NCBI GenBank assembly: GCA_027315205.1
Contig: DAHUYM010000001.1
Location: 1-64,000 of the forward strand
Direction: 5' to 3'
DNA: 64,000 nt
Origin: Leptospirillum sp.
Lineage (GTDB): Bacteria > Nitrospirota > Leptospirillia > Leptospirillales > Leptospirillaceae
Shown here piece by piece: positions 25,127-33,812 of the stretch (the stretch's first letter is position 1; the number at the start of each line of letters is the position of its first letter). The position numbers were made by a program, and so were the translations under genes. Below the pieces are notes generated by a model. It was not told where the DNA came from. It saw nothing but the letters and a program-made list of their open reading frames with translations, and searched no databases.

Positions 25127-25981
25127 TTACAGTTCAATTATATCCCCTCTTCGGAGAGCGTCAAGTATTATGTAAAGTTCAAAACGGCCCGAACGATAGA
25201 ACCACGCCGTCACATCGCTGACGCTTCCCGGAGAAAGGCCCGACAGGAAAAATGGCCCGAAACGGACCCTGACCAGGTGCAGGATCTCGTATCCTTCCTG
25301 TTCGAACGGCTTTCGGATTTCCCGGTTCTTACCCTCCGTCAAAGAGATCCTCACCCATGTCGACCTGGGATTCTTCCGTTCGATCCGGACGACAGGCGAC
25401 CTGAAACCCCATTCCCGGGCCCAGTCCCCGGAAGAAAGAGCCCGGCTGTGCTCCTCGGACAGGGAAGGCCTGACCTGGACCCGGTACTCGCGAAGGATAC
25501 CTAGGTCCGGGTTCAAAAGGGCATTCAGATCCGTCGGACGATTGCTCAGGAGGATAAGCCCGGCTGACGCCCTGTCCAACCTTCCGATCGGAACGATCGA
25601 ATCGATGTCCGGGCGATCGCGGACACCGGGCAATGACCTTAAGAGATCGGACGGCACGGCGCGCCCTCCGGGATCCTGTCGGGTCGATACCACCCCCCGT
25701 GGCTTGTTGAGCGCCAGAACGAGGGGGAGGGAGGGAAGGAGTGGGTTCCCGTCCAGGAGAAACACCGGTGGCCCCGACGGGGAAGCCGGGATCACCTGCT
25801 CGACCGAACGGACCGGACCGAAATCAGGGATCGACAGCCGCCGTTCTTCGATCCATTTTCGGGCCTGACCCCGCGTACCGAGTCCGAGCCTTGAAATCCA
25901 CCGGTCGGGAGTGTGCCTCTCCGGAATGTGTGTCAAAACAGGACTCAATATTGTTTTTTGAAAAGGGGGTCTTTTCCTCAT
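25127..25981 (-). CDS. RsuA/RluB/E/F-type pseudouridine synthase
   Basis: 284 residues. An S4-like RNA-binding segment lies at the N-terminus (ISRLGLGTRGQARKWIEERRLSI). The catalytic core contains LNKPRGVVSTRQDP and PIGRLDRASAGLILLSN, where Asp of GRLD is the nucleophile, and the KNREIRKPFEQEGYEILHLVR end block. It modifies rRNA, probably 16S or 23S; which uridine cannot be said. In the usual KNRQVRRM motif Met is replaced by Pro-Phe. The last codons overlap the hsp20 promoter. The start at 25981 is tentative. Confidence 0.88.
   Translation of the reverse strand: MRKRPPFQKTILSPVLTHIPERHTPDRWISRLGLGTRGQARKWIEERRLSIPDFGPVRSVEQVIPASPSGPPVFLLDGNPLLPSLPLVLALNKPRGVVSTRQDPGGRAVPSDLLRSLPGVRDRPDIDSIVPIGRLDRASAGLILLSNRPTDLNALLNPDLGILREYRVQVRPSLSEEHSRALSSGDWAREWGFRSPVVRIERKNPRSTWVRISLTEGKNREIRKPFEQEGYEILHLVRVRFGPFFLSGLSPGSVSDVTAWFYRSGRFELYIILDALRRGDIIEL
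25137..25164 (-). promoter_or_regulatory. Sigma-70 promoter for hsp20
   Basis: On the minus strand TTGACG (25164-25159), 16-base spacer, perfect TATAAT (25142-25137). It lies within the last codons of the pseudouridine synthase gene and gives the hsp20 mRNA a leader of about 105 bases. Confidence 0.65.
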
Positions 25982-26050
25982 TTAAGTCTGATTTCCCCTA
26001 AATCCAAGGTTTCTTATCGGAATTCGAATTGCTATTCATTCAGAATCCTT

Positions 26051-26094
26051 CAATCTTTAATTTCCTTGACCAATCAAAGATTGGGAGATAAAAT
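26051..26094 (+). promoter_or_regulatory. Promoter with an overlapping inverted repeat
   Basis: TTGACC (26066-26071), 17-base spacer, TAAAAT (26089-26094) precede the lytic transglycosylase gene. The perfect inverted repeat CAATCTTT (26051-26058)/AAAGATTG (26076-26083) brackets the -35 box, the position of a repressor operator. Confidence 0.5.
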
Positions 26095-26158
26095 ATTACT
26101 CATCAAAGCAAACCTATTATCAAATGGACCTTATTTGAAGGTCTAAAGAGAGGTGCGA

Positions 26159-26776
26159 GTGAATTGGATGATTCACCAATCTGTTTCATGGTGCCTTGGG
26201 GCTCATCTTCTGACATCGACGGTCCCCTATCATGAAACAATAACGCGAATCTCCTGCGCATACCACGTCAACCCGGTTCTGGTGGCTGCGATCATCCATC
26301 GGGAATCGGACTTCGATCCCCGCAAGATGCGGTCGGAAGACCGGATTGGAGATGTGTCTCGGGGACTTATGCAGGTGACGCTGCGGACAGCTCAGTGGAT
26401 GGGGTTCCAAGGAAAGCCGGAAGCTCTCTTTACGCCCTGGATCAATATCCGGTACGGTGTTCGGTTCCTCGCCTACCTTCTCAAGAAATACCCTAATGTC
26501 TCGGATGCCCTCGCGGCGTACAATGACGGAAGGCCGCACATTCGAAACGGGAGATACGTCTCTTCAAGAGGGTCCCTCTGCGTCGACCACTACGTGAAGG
26601 CGGTTCTCGCCCATTCACGGACCCTCTTACAGGCCTCAACGGCCGAACAGTTCCGGAGGATGGCCCGTTTTTCGGAAGGGGACGGGTTACCGTCCCCCGG
26701 ACGTTCCTCCTTGCATATGGCCGACCTGGGACTGCCCAACGCCGGGCTTTTTAACCGCATGGAAATGGGGTTTTAA
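26159..26776 (+). CDS. Lytic transglycosylase, SLT domain
   Basis: 205 residues. The soluble lytic transglycosylase fold is indicated by HVNPVLVAAIIHRESDFDP, where Glu of HRES is the catalytic acid, then SRGLMQVTLRTAQWMGF (the GLMQ motif) and SDALAAYNDGRPHI (the AYN motif). It cleaves peptidoglycan glycan strands. No full signal peptide is seen; residues 5-20 are only mildly hydrophobic, so export is uncertain. GTG 26159 is chosen because AGAGAGG stands six bases upstream; GTG 26153 and ATG 26168 are alternatives. The 3' end overlaps a convergent gene by 90 bases. Confidence 0.82.
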   Translation: MNWMIHQSVSWCLGAHLLTSTVPYHETITRISCAYHVNPVLVAAIIHRESDFDPRKMRSEDRIGDVSRGLMQVTLRTAQWMGFQGKPEALFTPWINIRYGVRFLAYLLKKYPNVSDALAAYNDGRPHIRNGRYVSSRGSLCVDHYVKAVLAHSRTLLQASTAEQFRRMARFSEGDGLPSPGRSSLHMADLGLPNAGLFNRMEMGF

Positions 26777-27019
26777 TCGTTCGGACCTAAGCTTTGCGTA
26801 ATCCGATATGCGCTTCACCAGAAGATCCGTCTGTGCCTCAATGTTCCGGTGCCCCAGCACTTCGTAGAACAGGGTTGCCCCTGCGAGGATGACGATTGAT
26901 CCCAAAGTGAGTGCCACGGCTGATCGGATCGGGTGACGGATCCCAAGCCCCAGAACGACGGAGACAATACCGAGGGCAGTCACAAGAAAACACAGAATGG
27001 TCAGGAAAAGCATCGTCAT
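26687..27019 (-). CDS. Small two-span membrane protein
   Basis: 110 residues. AAGGAGG stands ten bases before the ATG. Two hydrophobic helices (residues ~2-26 and ~33-54) are followed by a charged cytoplasmic-type tail ending in Gly-rich sequence. No family recognised. The last 90 bases are antisense to the end of the lytic transglycosylase gene, so the two messages can pair. Confidence 0.6.
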   Translation of the reverse strand: MTMLFLTILCFLVTALGIVSVVLGLGIRHPIRSAVALTLGSIVILAGATLFYEVLGHRNIEAQTDLLVKRISDYAKLRSERLKPHFHAVKKPGVGQSQVGHMQGGTSGGR

Positions 27020-27184
27020 TGGGCATCCTCCTTCCCCTCAAGGGGGCGTTACGGCCCTGCCGACACAGAAAGCCTCATCGTTTCGACTCCTGCGCGACGG
27101 CCTTCACAAGACTCTAGCCTGTGAACTCTCACGTTGCAAGCCAGTCACCCGCTTTTGTTTCCCCGACCCCCGACGGCACACCTT

Positions 27185-28609
27185 CTAAAAAGACTTTACT
27201 GACCCCTTGCCTTTTCCAAAATAGCGCTGTACGGCTTCGATCGGTTTAAGGTCCCGCGTTTCCGGACGGGCAAAGATGCGGACCGTCAATTCCCGGAAAG
27301 GCAACTTGTTCAGGAGTTCGGCCAAAGGTTCGAACGAAAGATCCTCCGTCAGGGGGTCATAGACTAGAATTTGCCGGTCCCCCATCTGCCAGGGGTTTTC
27401 CGGTCGGGTGTCCCGGAATGCGACATCCACACGGAATGGGGAGTTTTTCCCGCCTGTCCCCGCCAGACTTTCCAGTTTCTCTCCGAGCTCCTCGGGCATT
27501 TTTGCCCCGGATAGAATAATGCCGTCCCGTTCAAACACGGTTTTCCATTCCTTCCTTCGCGAAAGGAAGTGTCCCCAGGCATCCCCCAGCTTTTTCCGGC
27601 CCGCGTTTTCCGAATGCCTCCATCTGCGTACCTCTTCAAGGAGGGCATGGTCGGTCAATCCCGCATATATTTCGAGATTCCCGGTCGGATCTTCAAATCC
27701 CCACTCTGCCATCGTCTCGCCGATCAGGTCGCGAAGGGTCATGTCAAAAATTCGTGTCGTCCTGTGAAAATAAATGTGCCGGTACATGAAGGCGCGGACG
27801 GTAATGAAAATTTCGAGGGCTCCGAGGCCCGAGCGATGGATAGCAAGCTTTCCTTCCCGTATGTGCGTGTAGTATAGGAGCCGGTCGAGGTCGACCGGAC
27901 CGATCGCCACGCCGCACATGTAGGAATCCCTCAAGACATAGTCAAGGTTGTCCACCGTGAAAAGGCCCGAAAAAAGTGGTTTTAGGGTCGAAAGAAAGGG
28001 CGCATTCTCCGGCACGGGATTCGGGCCGGCTCCCTTTCCGATCAGGTACGAGACCCAGTCGGCCGAAAGCCTTTCCCCGCGTCCGAACGGGCCCGCAGGA
28101 GAACGGTCCAGGTCTTCGATGATTTCCCTCAAGGGACCCCGAACGAGAAACTGTCCGATCCGCTCATGAGAAAGCCCGAACCTAGGGCCCAGCACGTTCT
28201 CGTCAAAGAAATGGCAAAAGGGACCGTGGCCAACATCGTGGAGAAGAGCCGAGACACGGAGAAGTTCCTCGAAAAGGGGAAGTGACAGGACACCGGGGAA
28301 TGAACGGGAGAACGCCGGATAAAGGTGGGCCGCAAACCGGCCGGCGATGTGCATGGCACCCAGGGAATGGACAAACCGTGTATGTTCGGCGGAAGGAAAG
28401 ACAAGGCGGGCACTCTGCAGCTGAAGAATGGACCTGAGCCTCTGAAGCCAGGGAGAATCGATGAGGTCCCGTTCGGCCGAGCGGCCTTTCCTGTCCGGGG
28501 ACGAGACGAACTGGACATACCCGTGAACGGGATCGGAAAAGAGCGAGACTCCCCGGTAGGGTTCCGGGGAAGAGTCAGGATCCATATCGATGGGCACACA
28601 GCCCCCCAT
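27185..28609 (-). CDS. HD-superfamily phosphohydrolase (dGTPase/SAMHD1-like, COG1078 type)
   Basis: 474 residues. HTRFVHSLGAMHIAGRFA and LLHDVGHGPFCHFFDE contain the H...HD...D metal site, with SHERIGQFLV and DNLDYVLRDSYMCGVAIGP downstream, matching the YwfO/COG1078 group of deoxynucleoside triphosphate hydrolases. The N-terminus GVSLFSDPVHGYVQF is also typical. The start is uncertain: ATG 28609 lies nine bases after the RNase P RNA gene, and ATG 28585 is an alternative; neither has a strong ribosome site. Longer frames would run into rnpB. Confidence 0.82.
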   Translation of the reverse strand: MGGCVPIDMDPDSSPEPYRGVSLFSDPVHGYVQFVSSPDRKGRSAERDLIDSPWLQRLRSILQLQSARLVFPSAEHTRFVHSLGAMHIAGRFAAHLYPAFSRSFPGVLSLPLFEELLRVSALLHDVGHGPFCHFFDENVLGPRFGLSHERIGQFLVRGPLREIIEDLDRSPAGPFGRGERLSADWVSYLIGKGAGPNPVPENAPFLSTLKPLFSGLFTVDNLDYVLRDSYMCGVAIGPVDLDRLLYYTHIREGKLAIHRSGLGALEIFITVRAFMYRHIYFHRTTRIFDMTLRDLIGETMAEWGFEDPTGNLEIYAGLTDHALLEEVRRWRHSENAGRKKLGDAWGHFLSRRKEWKTVFERDGIILSGAKMPEELGEKLESLAGTGGKNSPFRVDVAFRDTRPENPWQMGDRQILVYDPLTEDLSFEPLAELLNKLPFRELTVRIFARPETRDLKPIEAVQRYFGKGKGSVKSF

Positions 28610-28617
28610 GATTCGTA

Positions 28618-28981
28618 AGAGATGGACATAAGCCGAGTTCTGTCGCGCTGTTTCCAGCGGGGTGACCATTACTCTTGGGACGCGGTTACCCGCGGCCTCC
28701 AGCGACCTTACCCGGGGGCACAAGCCGGGCCGGCTCCGTTCCGACAAGCGGAAACGCCCCCCTATTTGGTCTTGCACCGGGCGGGGTTTACCATGCCGTT
28801 CCTGTCACCAGGAACGCGGTGAGCTCTTACCTCGCCATTTCACCCTTACCCGATTGCTCGGGCGGTATCTTTTCTGTGGCACTTTCCTTCCTGTCGCCAG
28901 GACTGGGAGTTACCCAGCGCCTTGCCCTGCGGTGCTCGGACTTTCCTCCCGGACATGCCGGGCGGCCACCTGTCCATCTCT
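28618..28981 (-). ncRNA. rnpB: RNase P RNA (bacterial type A-like)
   Basis: Read on the minus strand. The 5' part contains GAGGAAAGTCCGAGCACCGC and the 3' part ACAGAACTCGGCTTA, two invariant regions of RNase P RNA. P1 is formed by AGAGATGGACA at the 5' end and TGTCCATCTCT at the 3' end (28971-28981 with 28618-28628). The length, about 364 nucleotides, is normal. It is wedged between the rnhA stop codon and the HD-hydrolase start with no room for its own promoter outside rnhA. Confidence 0.95.
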
Positions 28982-29400
28982 CACGAAACCCGGGGGGCAC
29001 CGGGTGTCGGTTTGCGATCGAGGGCCTCATTCGCCATACGATCCGCATGCGTGTTTTCCGACCTGGGAACATGTTCCAGACGAACCGATTCGAAACCGGA
29101 AATGAGCTGGACTGCCTTTTCGTACAAGGGAATAAGACCCGGATTCCGGACCCTGTATCGTCCCGACAGCTGCCGGATCATCAACTCGGAATCGGCCCGG
29201 ATCACCAGGATCTTCACACCGGTTTCGAGGGCGGCGCTCAAGCCCGCCAGGAGCGCCTGATACTCTGCCTGGTTATTTGTCCCATCGGGAAGGAGGCGTC
29301 CTTCCGATCGAACGACACGACCCCCCTCGTCCATCAGGACAAAACCGAGAGCCGAAGGTCCGGGGTTTCCGCGGGACGCTCCATCGCAATACAGAATCAC
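28981..29400 (-). CDS. rnhA: Ribonuclease HI family protein
   Basis: 139 residues. YCDGASRGNPGPSALGF begins the fold with the first Asp. NNQAEYQALLAGL supplies Glu, RADSELMIRQLSG the second Asp, and HADRMANEAL the last Asp. This is the short, Bacillus YpdQ/archaeal-like subgroup and lacks the basic handle loop of E. coli RNase HI. The GTG at 29400 overlaps the upstream stop (GTGA); the conserved ILYCDG follows immediately. The stop codon abuts the RNase P RNA 5' end. Confidence 0.88.
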   Translation of the reverse strand: MILYCDGASRGNPGPSALGFVLMDEGGRVVRSEGRLLPDGTNNQAEYQALLAGLSAALETGVKILVIRADSELMIRQLSGRYRVRNPGLIPLYEKAVQLISGFESVRLEHVPRSENTHADRMANEALDRKPTPGAPRVS

Positions 29401-30146
29401 CGTTTGGCTGACTCTCCACTCGCTCCGACACCTTCGGAGACCGCCACCCTTTCCGAAGTTCTTTCCGGCAAGTAGAGCCATCGCTGGCAAAAAAGACACG
29501 TGATGATCCGTTGGCGCTTCTTGACCTCAGTAACGCTTTTGGGAGGCAGATTCATTCGGCAGGCTTCGCACGTACCTTCCAGAAGCCGGGCAACAACCAT
29601 GCCGTTTTTATGGGATGCCCGCAACCTGTTATAGGTGCGGAGGAGGTCGGAAGGAAAACTGCTTTCGACGTCGATTCGTTCCTGGTGGATCGCTTCGATC
29701 CGCCGGGAACGTTCTTCGTTCTGGGCCGACTTTTCTTTGGCCAAGGCTTCGAAGGGTGCACGCTCGCGTTCGAGAGCGTGTTCCGTTTCGGACACTTTCT
29801 TTTTCAGCTGCTCCTGGGACTCGAGATTTTTGAGGATCTCCTCTTCGAACCGGTCCTTTTCGTCCCGCCGGAACTCCATCTCCGCAAGGTAGGCCTGAAT
29901 ATCCCTGGCGTGCTTCAGTTCCTTCTGCCTCTTTTTCCCTTCTGCCAGCATCCGTTCGGTTTCCTTGAGCTCCGATTCCATCTGGCGATGCCGGGTCTCA
30001 AGGTCATCGATTTCCTTAAGGAAAGACACCAGCTGTTTTTCAAGCGATTCGAGGTTCTTGCGCCCGACGTCGACCGATTCCTGGGCTTCCTGCATTTCCG
30101 TCGTCAATCGGAGAACTTCAACATCCATCGTCTGCAACCGGTACAC
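29397..30146 (-). CDS. Coiled-coil protein with C4 zinc ribbon (CdsZ-like)
   Basis: About 249 residues. Residues ~15-180 form a long coiled coil with heptad-like Glu/Lys/Leu patterns (for example KNLESLEKQLVSFLKEIDDL). Then a ribbon CEACRMNLPP ... CLFCQRW closes the protein (two CxxC pairs). This is the zf-RING_7 / CdsZ-type architecture often found beside RNase H genes. The start is uncertain: GTG 30146, TTG 30155 (AGGAG close upstream) or ATG 30128. It is coupled to rnhA by GTGA overlap and follows the tRNA gene. Confidence 0.75.
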   Translation of the reverse strand: MYRLQTMDVEVLRLTTEMQEAQESVDVGRKNLESLEKQLVSFLKEIDDLETRHRQMESELKETERMLAEGKKRQKELKHARDIQAYLAEMEFRRDEKDRFEEEILKNLESQEQLKKKVSETEHALERERAPFEALAKEKSAQNEERSRRIEAIHQERIDVESSFPSDLLRTYNRLRASHKNGMVVARLLEGTCEACRMNLPPKSVTEVKKRQRIITCLFCQRWLYLPERTSERVAVSEGVGASGESAKR

Positions 30147-30233
30147 CAGGGTCAATGTCTCCTGGACCGTATGGCCATCTCCCAACCGAACCTCCCGCTC
30201 TGATCTTTCAACGTGTTCTCCGACCCAAAGTCT

Positions 30234-30308
30234 TGGTGGGCCCACCAGGATTCGAACCTGGAACCAACCGGTTATGAGCCGGCAGCTCTGCCGTTGAGCT
30301 ATAGGCCC
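30234..30308 (-). tRNA. tRNA with CAT anticodon (elongator Met, or Ile2)
   Basis: The minus strand folds as a complete cloverleaf: acceptor GGGCCTA/TGGGCCC, D stem GCTC/GAGC with a short 7-base loop, anticodon stem GCCGG/CCGGT with loop CTCATAA, T arm CCAGG-TTCGAAT-CCTGG, discriminator A, and CCA encoded (30236-30234). The first base pair is normal, so it is not the initiator. CAT can be Met or lysidine-modified Ile; the anticodon stem favours Met. It begins four bases after the rpoD stop codon. Confidence 0.93.
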
Positions 30309-30312
30309 TTTC

Positions 30313-32109
30313 TTACCAGTCGACGAAACTTTTCAGGTGCTTGCTTCGGCTGGGGTGACGCAGCTTGCGCAAGGCCTTGGCCTCGATCTGGCGGATCCGT
30401 TCCCGGGTCACGTCAAAGTCCTGCCCCACTTCTTCCAACGTGTGGTCGGTCGACTCTCCAATGCCGAAACGCAGCCGGATCACGCGTTCTTCCCTTTCGG
30501 TCAAGCTGGAAAGCGCTTTCCCGATTTTCCGGACAAGGTCGTACCGCACCGCGGAATCGATCGGGGAGATGGACTTCTTGTCCTCGATGAAATCGCCCAG
30601 GTGGCTGTCCTCTTCTTCCCCGATTGGAGTTTCGAGAGAAATCGGCTCGCGAGCAATTTTGAGGACCCGGCGAACCTTTTCGACCGGCATCTGCATTTCC
30701 TTGGCAAGCTCCTCGGGCAGCGGTTCGCGCCCAAGCTCCTGGACCAGATGGCGGGTCGTGCGTATCAGCTTGTTGATCGTTTCGATCATGTGGACCGGAA
30801 TACGGATCGTGCGCGCCTGATCGGCGATGGCCCGGGTGATCGCCTGGCGGATCCACCAGGTAGCGTACGTGGAGAACTTGAATCCACGCCTGTACTCGAA
30901 CTTGTCCACAGCCTTCATCAGGCCGATGTTTCCTTCCTGGATCAGGTCGAGGAACTGGAGCCCCCGGTTCGTGTAGCGCTTGGCGATCGAGACGACGAGC
31001 CGGAGATTCGCCTTGATCAACTCGGCCTTCGCTTCGCGGACTTTCCTCTCCCCTTCCTCCAGGAACCCCACGCTTTCCCGGATTTCGGACGAGGAAAGCA
31101 GTGCGGCCACTTCCGCATCATGGATCCGGTCCAGGGAAGAACGGAAGAGGTTCAGGAGTTCCTGCTTCTCAGCACCACGGAATTTTTCAGCCGGTCCCTT
31201 TCCGTTCCGGAGGGCTTCCACGGATTTCAGGATCTCCTCCTTTCCGGCCCCGAGCCGGCGGCGCGCCTGGTCAAGCGCCCTTTCCGCGTCGTCGATGACG
31301 TAGACGACTTCGTGAAGCTGGCGGATCATGAGTTCGACCTGCTTTCGATGCAGGTGCATCTCCATGATCAGCTCCACGATCTCTTTCTTGATCTTCCGGA
31401 CCTGTTCCTTCAGCTCCCTCTTTCGGGCGGAGTTTTTCTGGGCTTCCTTCCACTTGACCGAAAGCGCGTTCAGCTTGTGGAAAAGCTCGTCCACCTTGTC
31501 GGTCTGGCGGATGAACTGCTCGCGGGCTTCCCGAAGCGAAGCGGAGTCCCCTTCCTCTCCTTCTTCCGAGTCTTCTTCCTCCATCACGTCGACGATTTCC
31601 CGAATACCAAGCTGCCCGGTCTGGAACTTTTCGCGAAGGGCCAGGATGCTTCGGACGGTCAAAGGCATGCCGAACAGAATTCCGGAAACTTCCTTCTGTC
31701 CCTCTTCGATGCGCTGGGCGATCGCGATTTCCCCTTCGCGCGTCAAAAGGGGCACCGCGCCCATTTCCTTCAGATAAAGACGCACGGGATCGTCGATCCT
31801 GGAAAGCGCTCCGGGGGTCATGTCGATCCCCTCGTCCTCCTCTTCGGCGTCCCCTGCCCGGACGGATTCCAGTTCTCCGAAGCCTTCTTCGTCTTCGGAG
31901 TCGGCGTCCTCATACCCGGCTTCGCGCGATTCCTCATCGACAATATCGATGTTCATGTCCCCGAAATAGGTCATGAGGCTGTCGAGCTGATCCGATCCGA
32001 TAGCTTCAGGCGGAAGCACGTTGTTCAGCTCATCATAGGTCAGGTAACCACGCTCCTTGCCCAGGCTTATAAGGTCTTTCATTTCGCTCAATTTTTCGCT
32101 CTTGCTCAT
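30313..32109 (-). CDS. rpoD: RNA polymerase primary sigma factor
   Basis: 598 residues. Region 1.1 lies at the N-terminus ([18 protein letters not shown]), followed by a very acidic linker, region 1.2 ([21 protein letters not shown]), a large non-conserved helical insert, region 2 ([35 protein letters not shown]), region 3 and region 4.2 ([21 protein letters not shown]). This is the full RpoD type. ATG 32109 is used because GGGAG stands seven bases upstream; TTG 32124 is an alternative. It is the last protein gene of the rpsU-yqeY-dnaG-rpoD operon. Confidence 0.97.
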   Translation of the reverse strand: MSKSEKLSEMKDLISLGKERGYLTYDELNNVLPPEAIGSDQLDSLMTYFGDMNIDIVDEESREAGYEDADSEDEEGFGELESVRAGDAEEEDEGIDMTPGALSRIDDPVRLYLKEMGAVPLLTREGEIAIAQRIEEGQKEVSGILFGMPLTVRSILALREKFQTGQLGIREIVDVMEEEDSEEGEEGDSASLREAREQFIRQTDKVDELFHKLNALSVKWKEAQKNSARKRELKEQVRKIKKEIVELIMEMHLHRKQVELMIRQLHEVVYVIDDAERALDQARRRLGAGKEEILKSVEALRNGKGPAEKFRGAEKQELLNLFRSSLDRIHDAEVAALLSSSEIRESVGFLEEGERKVREAKAELIKANLRLVVSIAKRYTNRGLQFLDLIQEGNIGLMKAVDKFEYRRGFKFSTYATWWIRQAITRAIADQARTIRIPVHMIETINKLIRTTRHLVQELGREPLPEELAKEMQMPVEKVRRVLKIAREPISLETPIGEEEDSHLGDFIEDKKSISPIDSAVRYDLVRKIGKALSSLTEREERVIRLRFGIGESTDHTLEEVGQDFDVTRERIRQIEAKALRKLRHPSRSKHLKSFVDW

Positions 32110-32158
32110 TCGTTCTCCCAGCAATGCTGTATCGTGCGTTTTTCTTTCTTACGTCCCA

Positions 32159-33802
32159 TCACGCGGATGCCCGGTCGCGGCGGGACAAACGGCGTACCTG
32201 CGCCACCAAGTCCGTCAGACGCTGGTTTCGTGATTCAGGGTCGTCGGAAAGGCCGATCCACGCTTCCACAAGCAAGGGTTCTTCCAGAACCTTCCCCCGG
32301 ATCTCTTCCGGATGCACATGGGAAAGGGTCCAGAGTTTTTGGACAAATCCCGCCAGACGTTCGATCGTCAAAAAACCGAAATCCTCCGGCTTAAGGCATT
32401 CCGAAGGGTGGGGTCCCATTCCATCTCCCCAAAGCCTCACCAGTTCAAGAACAAGATTCCGTTCCATAAGTTCCCGGTTCGATGGGGAACCCGGTGTCCG
32501 GCTGGAATGGGATTCCGTTCCGAGGGATTCTTCCCGGAAAAGCCCCTGTGCCAGCAGGTCCTTGTTCAGGTGGAACAATGCCGCCCCGCGGGACAGGAAC
32601 CTGTCCAGTTCCCGGGGATCGGTGATTTTCTTGGCCAGGGCATAGAACGGTTCGAGGAGGGACTCTTTTTTTGGCGTCCCGGGACGCGAAATCCTCTCCT
32701 CGAACAGGTCCACCACGAAATCGACAATCGGCCTCGCACCCTCGATGGCTTTCCAAACCGAGTCGGGACCTTCCCGCCGGACCCATTCATCGGGATCCAT
32801 GCCTTCGGGGGTTCTCACCGCCCGGAGGGGAATACGGGAATCAAATACGAACCGGTCCGCCACGCGGGCGACGGCGTCCTGTCCGGCGCGGTCGCCGTCG
32901 AAGATGAAAATCACTTCGTCCGCCAGCCGGGACAGGTGGATGAGGTGGCTTTCCGTAACGGCGGTGCCCAACGGAGCGACGACGGGACGGATCCCGGATT
33001 CCGACAGGACCATGACATCGAAGTACCCTTCCACCACGAGGACCCGTCTCTTCGACTCGATGGCTTCGCGGGCCTGGTCGAGTCCAAAAAGGATCTCTTT
33101 CTTCCGGAAGAACGGGTGTTCCGGGGAATTCAGGTATTTCGGCGTCCCGGCGGCAGGCCCGAGGGTTCTTCCTCCGAACGCCACCGTCGGCCCGTACTCC
33201 AGGCGGATGGGAACCATGATCCTCTCCCGGAAGAACTCGCGATAGCCACCGGTTCCTTTCCGGAAAAGCCCGTATGTTTCCCAAGCATCCCTGCGGGAAA
33301 TGGAAACATTCTGGAGAAGGATCCCGGGAGAGGCATATCCGAGTCCGAAACGATCCACGGTTTCGCGGGAAAGATGACGCTCTTCAAAAAGATAGCGTCG
33401 GGCTCGTTCCCCTTCCGTCAAGGAGAGGGACTTACGGAACAACGCTTCCGCTTCACGGCAAATGGCGAAACAGGCCTTCTTCCGATCGGCCTTCTCTCCC
33501 CGGATCTCCGGTGGAGCGATGTTGGCCTGGTCGGCAAGAAAACGGACCGCTTCGCCAAAACTCTTGTGCTCGTACTTTTCGATAAAACGGAATACGTCTC
33601 CTCCGGCCTGGCAGCCGAAGCAGTAGAAAAGCTTTTTTTCGGGGTCGACATGGAAAGAAGGGGTACGTTCCTCATGAAACGGACAAAGACCGACAAAAAC
33701 GCGTCCGCGGCGTTTGAGCGAAACGCGATCCTCCACTACACGGGCAATATCACTCGCCCCGCGGACCCGTTCAACCCAATCCTTGAATTCCCGAGTTTCC
33801 AG
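32159..33802 (-). CDS. dnaG: DNA primase
   Basis: About 547 residues. The zinc domain is CPFHEERTPSFHV ... FYCFGCQAGGDV (CHC2). TOPRIM residues occur in VVEGYFDVMVLSESG and IFDGDRAGQDA, and a C-terminal helicase-binding domain follows. Residues encoded upstream of the first GTG (33736), REFKDWVERVRGASDIARVV, align with the usual DnaG N-terminus, so translation must begin further up. The only start-like codon there is CTG 33802, ten bases after the yqeY stop. Either a rare start is used or the protein is shortened. Rate of synthesis may be held low this way. Confidence 0.9.
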   Translation of the reverse strand: METREFKDWVERVRGASDIARVVEDRVSLKRRGRVFVGLCPFHEERTPSFHVDPEKKLFYCFGCQAGGDVFRFIEKYEHKSFGEAVRFLADQANIAPPEIRGEKADRKKACFAICREAEALFRKSLSLTEGERARRYLFEERHLSRETVDRFGLGYASPGILLQNVSISRRDAWETYGLFRKGTGGYREFFRERIMVPIRLEYGPTVAFGGRTLGPAAGTPKYLNSPEHPFFRKKEILFGLDQAREAIESKRRVLVVEGYFDVMVLSESGIRPVVAPLGTAVTESHLIHLSRLADEVIFIFDGDRAGQDAVARVADRFVFDSRIPLRAVRTPEGMDPDEWVRREGPDSVWKAIEGARPIVDFVVDLFEERISRPGTPKKESLLEPFYALAKKITDPRELDRFLSRGAALFHLNKDLLAQGLFREESLGTESHSSRTPGSPSNRELMERNLVLELVRLWGDGMGPHPSECLKPEDFGFLTIERLAGFVQKLWTLSHVHPEEIRGKVLEEPLLVEAWIGLSDDPESRNQRLTDLVAQVRRLSRRDRASA

Positions 33803-33812
33803 CTCAGCCGTC

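Noticed and set aside
30234-30308. Initiator tRNA interpretation of the CAT tRNA
   Set aside because: The first acceptor pair is a normal G-C pair and the anticodon stem lacks the three consecutive G-C pairs of initiator tRNA.
30337-32394. 685-codon open frame opposite rpoD
   Set aside because: Exactly antisense to the sigma factor, whose motifs are unmistakable; long antisense frames are expected in GC-rich genes.
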